DNA from: Photorhabdus khanii NC19
GTDB lineage: Bacteria > Pseudomonadota > Gammaproteobacteria > Enterobacterales > Enterobacteriaceae
Direction of reading: 5' to 3'
DNA length: 64,000 nucleotides
Assembly (NCBI RefSeq): GCF_000517265.1
Contig: NZ_AYSJ01000002.1
Coordinates: 592,498-656,497, forward strand
Part shown: in pieces, positions 57,970 through 64,000 of the stretch
How the letters are laid out: each line of letters begins with the position of its first letter
Numbering within the stretch: the stretch's first letter is position 1
Notes under the pieces: model-generated
Databases searched by the model: none
Seen by the model: only the letters and a program-made list of their open reading frames with translations
What the model was told of the DNA's origin: nothing
Translations under genes and position numbers: made by a program

Positions 57970-58230
57970 TCAGATTTTATCGGCATGATGTAATAGCACA
58001 AATTTATCCCACAGTTGTTCTTCTGTTTCCTGGTGGTCTGGATCGGTAATAATGGTATTGTTTATCGGACAGACTGACTGGCAAGTTGGAGCATCATAAT
58101 GACCGATGCATTCAGTGCAACGATCAGCATCGATTTCATAAATTTTATCTCCCATTGATATAGCCTGATTGGGACATTCGGGTTCACACATATCACAATT
58201 GATACAGCTTTTTTTGATTAATAACGACAT
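57970..58230 (-). CDS. yfhL: YfhL-family 2[4Fe-4S] ferredoxin
   Basis: 86 residues. Two cluster-binding motifs are visible: CINCDMCEPECPNQAI and CTECIGHYDAPTCQSVCPI, the second with the extended spacing typical of the Allochromatium-type ferredoxins. It is an electron carrier. Its position next to acpS is as in E. coli. It marks the end of the conserved block. Confidence 0.95.
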   Translation of the reverse strand: MSLLIKKSCINCDMCEPECPNQAISMGDKIYEIDADRCTECIGHYDAPTCQSVCPINNTIITDPDHQETEEQLWDKFVLLHHADKI

Positions 58231-58554
58231 TTTAATAACTTAGTTTATTTTTCATTTTATACCAGTGTGTTATCGTCAGTTTTAATTTCTTACTATTACA
58301 CACTTATTGTATTTTTATACGGTATAAATTACATTGAAAAACCAAATCTGGCAACCCAAAACCATAACACATGAGATTTTTTCTACCTTAGAAAACCTTT
58401 ATGTATGAGCTTTATTATCTGGTTAGCTATATAAGGAATTTCAATAACGTGCAAGGTCACCAATATCTCATGGGTTAACAAGTCGTGGGGGAGAATAGTT
58501 CTAATTATAACAAAATATTTACTGATGTAGTATTAGCAATAATAAAATAATTAA
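58231..58554. other. AT-rich spacer and first copy of the array repeat
   Basis: No gene is seen. From about 58430 the sequence (TTTCAATAACGTGCAAGGTC and on) is a diverged copy of spacers found again at about 59760 and 61470, each ending in a terminator. It belongs to the tail-fibre array. Confidence 0.6.
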
Positions 58555-58585
58555 GACCGGGCGCTATCCTAATCCCGGCCTTTTT
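58555..58585 (-). terminator. Terminator-like hairpin, array unit 1
   Basis: CCGGG (58557-58561) pairs with CCCGG (58574-58578). It is a degraded version of the stronger hairpins behind units 2 and 3. Confidence 0.5.
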
Positions 58586-58590
58586 GTTAA

Positions 58591-58650
58591 TTACGATAAT
58601 GGCAGAATTGACCAATCAAATGCCGATGCTTTATCGAGATAATTCTAAAA
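58591..58650 (-). pseudogene. Tail fibre assembly gene, C-terminal remnant
   Basis: The minus strand reads NYLDKASAFDWSILPLS then a stop at 58591. This aligns with the C-termini of the two complete assembly proteins nearby (RVDTSKTPEVDWPITPLS). An in-frame TAG lies just upstream and the remaining gene is missing, so unit 1 has lost its assembly factor. Confidence 0.7.
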
Positions 58651-58683
58651 TCTGGGATAGATAACAACTATGAATGTTGAAAG

Positions 58684-59514
58684 TTAATTATCTGATATCC
58701 CTACTACAAATATGCGTACAGGCGGAAAGGTTGTATTGCGATACTGCCAATGTGATATTATTACTAGATTTTCTTTATTGATTTTTAATATATCAGCTCC
58801 TTCACCATAGTTGCCGCCACTGATATATCCACCCATACTTGAAAGTATAGCATGAGGTTCATAAGAGTATGCAATTGGGTATGTGATAGTGAATTGCCCC
58901 TCGTTAGCTAAATGTGGAGCCTTTACATATACAGACTGGAATAAGAGATATTTTCTCTTTAATCCATTCAAAAATGGAATTTTAAAAGTCATGAAATTAT
59001 CCCCTTGTGTAAACAGAGGAGTACCTGCGAATAATAATTCCAATAAACCGAGATTTTTCACAAACTCATTTTTATTGGGAATATCTGCACCATTTTGGTT
59101 TTTGGCCAATCTGCCGTTAGCATTATCATTTACATCGGAAACAAGCTTCTGAGTTGCTGTGAGTGTATTGCTATTGCCAATGATATCTGTGAATTGAACA
59201 ATACCTTTTTGTGTTAATGAGGCATCAGGAATTTTTGTTGTGATTTTTTGTTCTAATGCTTTATTTAATTGTGCCGTGAGTTTGGTGATATTACCATCAT
59301 CCAAAACATCACTGCCAGATTCTGTCGCAATAAAATCAGCTACAACAGATGATATTGTTGATGACTGACGTAATGCCTTATTTAATATATGGGTGATAAA
59401 ACCGTCTGGTGAAAACCCAGTCTGCAACTCTGGACTATTTTCATATAAATTTTGATCCACCACATTAGCACCATCTTTAATAGAAAATGCTTTAAAATCA
59501 TTCTTGTGACTCAT
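58684..59514 (-). CDS. Phage tail fibre protein, array unit 1
   Basis: 276 residues. The first 170 residues are nearly shared with the other fibre genes here (NDFKAFSIKDGANVV, LNKALRQSSTISSVVADFIA, TESGSDVLDDGNITKLTAQL). The C-terminal 100 residues differ completely (ending RNTTFPPVRIFVVGISDN) and lack the LPSGLI-MWG block of units 2 and 3. The conserved part would attach to the particle and the tip bind the receptor. The downstream assembly gene is only a remnant, so either the tip was replaced or it no longer needs the chaperone. Confidence 0.75.
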   Translation of the reverse strand: MSHKNDFKAFSIKDGANVVDQNLYENSPELQTGFSPDGFITHILNKALRQSSTISSVVADFIATESGSDVLDDGNITKLTAQLNKALEQKITTKIPDASLTQKGIVQFTDIIGNSNTLTATQKLVSDVNDNANGRLAKNQNGADIPNKNEFVKNLGLLELLFAGTPLFTQGDNFMTFKIPFLNGLKRKYLLFQSVYVKAPHLANEGQFTITYPIAYSYEPHAILSSMGGYISGGNYGEGADILKINKENLVIISHWQYRNTTFPPVRIFVVGISDN

Positions 59515-59863
59515 ATCAATTTTCCTAATATTTAATAGTTGGTTTATAGTAATATCTTAAATTATTGTAAGGATAATTTACTGATTCTTATAGTTTAAGG
59601 ATAAAAAATAATAATTAAATGTTTTTATAAATTATGGTGTTAATGATTTTTGTATGTTTTTAGTAGTAAATAATTCGATACTATATAAGTAATTAATGCT
59701 TATTTTATAGAAGCTGCCTTAAATAATTTTTCTATTGAAAGATTTATTATGGCAAGTAGATTTCAATAATGTTCGTGGTCACTAATATCGTATGGAGAAT
59801 AGTTCGGATGATAACAGAATATTTGCTGCTATAGTGCTGGCAATAATACAATAACAAAATGAT
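59515..59863. repeat. Array spacer between units 1 and 2
   Basis: This spacer matches those at about 61231-61589 and, more weakly, 62917-63100. Shared words include GTAAGGATAATTT, ATAGTTTA, AAAAATAATAATTAAA and, near 59780-59800, ACTAATATCGTATG. It presumably holds the promoter of the unit 1 fibre gene. Confidence 0.65.
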
Positions 59864-59897
59864 AAAGACCGGGTTCTACTTGAATCCCGGTCTTTTT
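59864..59897 (-). terminator. Terminator, array unit 2
   Basis: AAAGACCGGG (59864-59873) pairs perfectly with CCCGGTCTTT (59886-59895), directly behind the assembly gene. It has T runs on both sides and could work in both directions. Confidence 0.85.
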
Positions 59898-59902
59898 ATT
59901 AA

Positions 59903-60337
59903 TTACGATAGTGGCGTAATTGGCCAGTCAACTTCTGGTGTTTTTGAAGTATCAACCCGGTTGAGCATCACACGATATTTTTTCCATTCTTTAAGTGATA
60001 GAATTTCTTCATCTGTTGCTATATCAAGTTCTACCGCATCGGCAAGCGGCGTTATTTTTTTATTTGCGAGAGATATAAATTGCTTTCTTTGGATTTCCGC
60101 AATAGATATCAATTCCTCTTTCGTTGGTGATGGAATATCTTCCCAACAAGGAAGGCCATCTTCGCCAGAGGAAAGTATTTTCCCAGTGGGAGGTATTCCC
60201 GAGAACTTATTGAATATGTCATCAGTTACAGATATGGGGTCGTTAGGCCATGAACCTGCTTCAATATAATCCTGCTGTAATGATAGCGAATAAAATGCTT
60301 TATTTAATGCGCTAAATACATAGTTTTTGTTATTCAT
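59903..60337 (-). CDS. Tail fibre assembly protein, array unit 2
   Basis: 144 residues of the Tfa (fibre chaperone) type. The start NKNYVFSALNKAFYSLSLQQ, SWPNDPISVTDDIFNKFSGI and the C-terminal EWKKYRVMLNRVDTSKTPEV, DWP are typical of caudoviral tail fibre assembly proteins. It helps fold or trim the fibre encoded just upstream (60382-61230). It is about 85 percent identical by eye to the unit 3 copy. Confidence 0.88.
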   Translation of the reverse strand: MNNKNYVFSALNKAFYSLSLQQDYIEAGSWPNDPISVTDDIFNKFSGIPPTGKILSSGEDGLPCWEDIPSPTKEELISIAEIQRKQFISLANKKITPLADAVELDIATDEEILSLKEWKKYRVMLNRVDTSKTPEVDWPITPLS

Positions 60338-60381
60338 AATTCTTTTCCAATTTTCATTAAATAATCATAATAATTTTTTAA

Positions 60382-61230
60382 TTAATGTCCTATTGCCATA
60401 AAAAATGTGAAAGTAGTGAGTTTATGGTAATTAAGATTTTTATAACACCGAAATTGATGCTGATTTTCTATCGTTGCTGAGAATATACCTGCTGCTTGAG
60501 GGTCATTACCACGGTGAGTTAACGTGATACTAAAACATGCGTTTGGGAATGGTATTGGAAATTTATTTAAATACCCAGATTGAGGATCGCTATGGTTATA
60601 CACTTGTGCTAATCCCCACATTAAAATTAAACCCGAAGGCAATTTTTGCCAGCCATTCTTAACCAAGTTTGCGGTGAAAAATGACATATCTGGAACTTGA
60701 TTAGTTCCATTTCCCACTTTCAGGTTTGCAGCTTTATCTAAACCTAAATTTTTCACAAACTCATTTTTATTAGGAATATCTGCGCCGTTTTGCGTTTTTT
60801 CTAGTCTGTTATTGGCATTATTGTTTATATCGGAGACAAGCTTCTGTGTTGCAGCCAGTGTATTACTATTGCCAATGACATCTGTGAGTTGAACAACACC
60901 TTTTTGTGTTAATAAGGCATCGGGAACTTTTTTTGTAATTTTTTGTTCTAGCGCTTTATTTAATTGTGCAGTGAGTTTGACTATATTGCCATCATCCAAA
61001 ACATCACTGCCAGATTCTGTCGCAATAAAATCAGCTACAACAGATGATATTGTTGATGATTGACGTAATGCCTTATTTAATACATGCGTGGTAAGACCTA
61101 TTGGAGGAAATCCAGTCTGCAATTCTTGAGTGCCTTCATATAAATTTTGAGCCACCACATTAGCACCATCTCTAATAGAAAACGCTTTAAAATCATTTTT
61201 GGGACTCATATATATTCTCCTAAAATTCAA
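60382..61230 (-). CDS. Phage tail fibre protein, array unit 2
   Basis: 282 residues (possibly starting six codons later at MSPKNDFKAF). It has the conserved N-terminal half of the array. The C-terminal half carries VPDMSFFTANLVKNGWQKLP, SGLILMWGLAQVYNH and a tip ending FTFFMAIGH, which resembles gp53-like fibre C-termini. It is followed by an assembly gene. Confidence 0.85.
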   Translation of the reverse strand: MNFRRIYMSPKNDFKAFSIRDGANVVAQNLYEGTQELQTGFPPIGLTTHVLNKALRQSSTISSVVADFIATESGSDVLDDGNIVKLTAQLNKALEQKITKKVPDALLTQKGVVQLTDVIGNSNTLAATQKLVSDINNNANNRLEKTQNGADIPNKNEFVKNLGLDKAANLKVGNGTNQVPDMSFFTANLVKNGWQKLPSGLILMWGLAQVYNHSDPQSGYLNKFPIPFPNACFSITLTHRGNDPQAAGIFSATIENQHQFRCYKNLNYHKLTTFTFFMAIGH

Positions 61231-61589
61231 TAGTGGGTTCTATAGGTGATTTTTTGATTTATTGTAAGGATAATTTTCCATCTCTCATAGTTTAGAGATG
61301 AAAAATAATAATTAAACATTTTTATAGGTTATGGGGTTAATTATTTTCGTATATTTTGAGTAATAAACAATCCGATATGTTTAAATTGAAAGAACATCTG
61401 AGTAATTAATGCTTTTTTATAGAGGGTATATTAAATAATTTTCATGTTGAAAGATTTATTCTGGAAAATAAATTTCGATGACGTACAAGATCACTAATAT
61501 CGTATGAACTAAAAAATCTTGGTGGAGAATAGTTTTTATGATGACGGAATATTAACCATTGTAATATTAGTAATAATAAAATAATTAAG
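61231..61589. repeat. Array spacer between units 2 and 3
   Basis: A second copy of the roughly 350-base array spacer, with the same ordered words as the copy at 59515-59863. No gene is seen. Confidence 0.65.
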
Positions 61590-61620
61590 GCCGAGATTCT
61601 ACCTGAATCCCGGCATTTTT
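61590..61620 (-). terminator. Terminator, array unit 3
   Basis: GCCGAGATTC (61590-61599) pairs with GAATCCCGGC (61605-61614) with one mismatch, followed by T5 on the plus strand, six bases before the stop codon of the unit 3 assembly gene. Confidence 0.7.
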
Positions 61621-61625
61621 ATTAA

Positions 61626-62060
61626 TTACAATAATGGCACAATTGGCCAGTCAATTTCTGGGGCTTTTGACGTATCAACCCGGTTAAGCATGACTCGGTA
61701 TTTTTTCCATTCTTTGAGTAATAGTATTTCTTCGTCTGTTGCTATATCAAGTTCCATAGCATCGGAAAGTGGGATTATTTTTTCATTTGCAATAGATATA
61801 AATTGCGTTCTTTGGCTTTCCGCTATGGATATTAATTCCTCTTTTGTTGGTGGTGGAGTGTCTTCCCAACAAGGAAGACTATCTTCGCCACAGGAAAGTA
61901 TTTTTCCGGTGGGAGGTATTCCCGAGAACTTATTGAATGTGCCATCAGTTACAGATATGGGATCGTTTGGCCATGAGCCTGCTTCAATATAATCCTGCTG
62001 TAATGATAATGGATAAAATGCTTTATTTGATGCGCTAAATACATAGTTTTTATCGTTCAT
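61626..62060 (-). CDS. Tail fibre assembly protein, array unit 3
   Basis: 144 residues, closely similar to the unit 2 copy (same length, differences scattered, for example VTDGTFNKFSGIPPTGKILS and a C-terminal DWPIVPLL). It follows the unit 3 fibre gene after one base, so the two are tightly coupled. Tfa-type fibre chaperone. Confidence 0.88.
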   Translation of the reverse strand: MNDKNYVFSASNKAFYPLSLQQDYIEAGSWPNDPISVTDGTFNKFSGIPPTGKILSCGEDSLPCWEDTPPPTKEELISIAESQRTQFISIANEKIIPLSDAMELDIATDEEILLLKEWKKYRVMLNRVDTSKAPEIDWPIVPLL

Positions 62061-62061
62061 A

Positions 62062-62916
62062 TTAATACCCTATTGCTCTATAAAATGCTGCTACAGGAAT
62101 TTGTAAATTTGGAATACTGCTAAAACATTGGAATTGGGCATTATTGACCATCATTATTGAAAATGTGCCAGCATGTTGAGGGGCGTTACCAACGTGAGTT
62201 AACGTGATGTTGAGACATTTATTCGGGAATGGGATTGGTAAATTATTTAAAGCACCAGGTTCGGCGTAAGCATTGCCTTTAACTGATGCTATTCCCCACA
62301 TTTCAATTAAGCCCGAAGGTAATTTTTGCCATCCAACCTGATTCAGGTTAGCGGTGAAAAATGACATATCAGGTACCTGATTTTCACCATTCCCTATTGT
62401 TATATTTGTTGAATCTGATAAACCAAGGTTCTTTATAAACTCAGCTTTATCAGGAATGTCTGCGCCGTTTTGGTCTTTTGCCAGTCGATTATTAGCATTA
62501 TCATTTACATCAGAAACAAGCTTCTGAGTTGAAGCGAGTGTATTACTGGTGCCTATTTGGTCTGTGAGCTGAATAATTCCTTTTTCTGTTAATGAGGCAT
62601 CGCGAATTTCTGTTGTGTTTTTTTGCTCTAAGGCTTTCTTGAATTGGGCAGTGAGTTTGTCTATATCCCCATTATCCAGAACATCATCGCCAGATTGTGT
62701 TGCGATAAAATTAGCGACGACAGTGGATATGGTTGACGATTGACGTAATGCCTTATTTAATAGTTCAGCGGTAATATTTCCTGTTGGAAACCCAGTTTGC
62801 AAATTTTGCTCTTTTTCATATATTTCTTGCTTCACTATATTTGCATTTTCACTAATAGAAAAAGCCTTAAAATCATTCTTTTGACTCATATATTTTTCTC
62901 CAATTAAGTACTGCAC
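62062..62916 (-). CDS. Phage tail fibre protein, array unit 3
   Basis: 284 residues; the native start may be ATG at MSQKNDFKAF, 30 bases inside. Its N-terminus is the most diverged of the three tandem copies (SISENANIVKQEIYEKEQNL). It keeps VPDMSFFTANLNQVGWQKLP, SGLIEMWGIASVKGN and ends PVAAFYRAIGY. The tip differs from unit 2 but has the same fold pattern. It is the first gene of its unit. Confidence 0.85.
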   Translation of the reverse strand: MQYLIGEKYMSQKNDFKAFSISENANIVKQEIYEKEQNLQTGFPTGNITAELLNKALRQSSTISTVVANFIATQSGDDVLDNGDIDKLTAQFKKALEQKNTTEIRDASLTEKGIIQLTDQIGTSNTLASTQKLVSDVNDNANNRLAKDQNGADIPDKAEFIKNLGLSDSTNITIGNGENQVPDMSFFTANLNQVGWQKLPSGLIEMWGIASVKGNAYAEPGALNNLPIPFPNKCLNITLTHVGNAPQHAGTFSIMMVNNAQFQCFSSIPNLQIPVAAFYRAIGY

Positions 62917-63610
62917 TTTACAAGCAATATAGTGAATTTTTATAAAAATAATTTCTCCCTATTCACGCCAGCTATAGTTTAGTTAGAAAAAAGAATAATG
63001 GAATATTCTTATAACTTATAGGGTTAACTATTTTTATATAATTGGCAGTAATAAGTATTTTAATATTTTGTAATCTGAAAATACATCTAAACTATTTGCA
63101 TTTATTATTCGAATCTGCCTCTTGTAATTGGAAATATACTCAAGTCATTAATGTTTTCCTTTTGTAAATTATCTTCAATAGTTTCCATGCTAAAAAATCC
63201 ATCCTGAAGACTGATTTTATACTCGAAATTATATTGTTGTTAATGTGGATGACTATTGCCTTAAATTATTTTATTGGGTTGAATATGTTCACTATATGAA
63301 GGTGAGTAATATTTTATTATTTCTGATGTGGGGTCGATTTATTTTATATATGACTGATTGTGTTATCATTAATAAAACCAAAATCAATGAAATGATCTGA
63401 GTATTTCCCTAAATAAAGTCATTTGTATTTATAGGTGGCAATTGATTGCATTAAACTATAATAATATTCTATTGTATTCTCTTTAATGACATCATTATTA
63501 AAATCAGTTTATTGATTGTTTATATGCTTATGTTAGCTTTGTATTTGGAAATTTTCATGTGAATAGACTTTTCGTAAATAATATCCGTTATTTTTCTGTG
63601 GGGATGATAA
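62917..63610. other. Divergent intergenic region between opposed fibre genes
   Basis: Almost 700 bases of very AT-rich DNA without a supported gene. The left part (to about 63100) is a weak copy of the array spacer. It should hold promoters for the minus-strand unit 3 and for the plus-strand fibre gene at 63611. Confidence 0.5.
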
Positions 63611-64000
63611 ATGAGTAATAAGAATGATTTTAAAGCTTTTTCTACCAGTAATAATGCTAATGTCGTGAGTCAAGAAAGATATGAAGAATATCCTAATTTG
63701 CAAACTGGATTTCCACCAGGGGAGATGACCACTCATGTATTAAATAAGGCATTACGTCAGTCGTCCACAATAGCATCTGTTGTGGCTAATTTTATGTCCA
63801 CACAATGTGGGAAAGATGTTCTGGATAATGGCGATCTAGAAACGCTTAATAAGACGTTTACTGATTCGTTGCAGTGTTACATGAAAGAACAATCTCCTGG
63901 TCAGCTATCACATAACGGTTATCAACAATTACCTGGGGGATTAATATTTCAATGGGGAAGACATAATTTTACTCCATTAACTATGAACAAGGTAATTTTA
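63611..64000 (+). CDS. Phage tail fibre protein, opposite strand, cut by window end
   Basis: ATG 63611, preceded by a GGGATGATAA stretch, encodes a fourth fibre protein with the array's N-terminus (NKNDFKAFSTSNNANVV, LQTGFPPGEMTTHVLNKALR, QSSTIASVVANFM). It lacks the central DASLTQKG and KNEFVKNLG segments: the tip block LPGGLIFQWG follows already at about residue 110, so it is a shorter fibre. The gene continues past the window. Confidence 0.8.
   Translation, partial: MSNKNDFKAFSTSNNANVVSQERYEEYPNLQTGFPPGEMTTHVLNKALRQSSTIASVVANFMSTQCGKDVLDNGDLETLNKTFTDSLQCYMKEQSPGQLSHNGYQQLPGGLIFQWGRHNFTPLTMNKVIL

Noticed and set aside
58231-64000. CRISPR array or shufflon-type inversion system in the repeat region
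   Set aside because: Repeats are about 350-base diverged spacers and gene duplicates, not short regular repeats, and no site-specific invertase gene is in the array.

Overview
The window reads as chromosomal DNA of an enterobacterium of the Morganellaceae, most likely Photorhabdus (possibly Xenorhabdus). The basis is an AT-rich genome, an Escherichia coli-like housekeeping gene order, and arrays of diverged phage tail-fibre genes of the kind common in insect-pathogenic Photorhabdus. The genus is inferred from gene content and style; no database search was possible.

Region 1 (1 to about 24.4 kb) is a genomic island inserted at the 3' end of ssrA (tmRNA). A P4-type integrase lies beside ssrA, with an AlpA-like regulator, a serine-recombinase-like protein lacking its catalytic serine, an inovirus Gp2-like protein and a YfjP-type GTPase. 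The island's cargo looks like a decaying anti-phage defence island. It holds an LA2681-type HEPN protein, an Mrr-like nuclease, a 1268-residue protein ending in a PD-(D/E)xK-type nuclease motif, a retron-like locus (candidate ncRNA, 79-residue protein, XRE regulator, reverse transcriptase) and a large nuclease-ATPase gene resembling an Avs/STAND sensor. The reverse transcriptase is frameshifted. The ATPase gene is broken by several frameshifts and by a clean IS982-family insertion with a 6-bp target duplication. A following metal-binding-like gene is interrupted by an IS3-family element. IS4-like and IS200-like remnants are also present. The left end of the island lies outside the window.

Region 2 (24.4 to 30.8 kb) is core: ssrA, smpB, ratA, rnfH, bamE, recN, nadK, grpE, ung. 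Clear regulatory sites are a double LexA box before recN and a sigma-32 promoter before grpE.

Region 3 (30.8 to 44.3 kb) is accessory DNA between ung and srmB. It has a lipase-ankyrin pair (a possible effector and partner), a transposase scrap, two tiny ORFs, and an eight-gene co-directional cluster with very tight spacing. The cluster encodes a class III aminotransferase, GNAT acetyltransferase, RfaE/TagD-like nucleotidyltransferase, HAD phosphatase, SDR epimerase, GH65 glycoside phosphorylase-like protein, MFS exporter and DegT sugar aminotransferase. It looks like a pathway that builds, activates, aminates and exports a small sugar-derived molecule, and I do not recognise it as a described system. 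An lhgO homologue follows under its own putative promoter.

Region 4 (44.5 to 58.2 kb) is the conserved block srmB, trmN(yfiC), nadB, rpoE-rseABC, lepA-lepB, rnc-era-recO, pdxJ-acpS, yfhL, in E. coli order. A sigma-E-type promoter precedes rpoE and a structured leader precedes rnc.

Region 5 (58.2 kb to the end) is a tail-fibre cassette array. Three tandem minus-strand units each consist of a fibre gene, a fibre-assembly gene and a terminator (the assembly gene of one is reduced to a remnant). A fourth fibre gene, cut by the window end, lies on the opposite strand. N-termini are conserved and C-termini diverge, which suggests a reservoir for switching receptor specificity.
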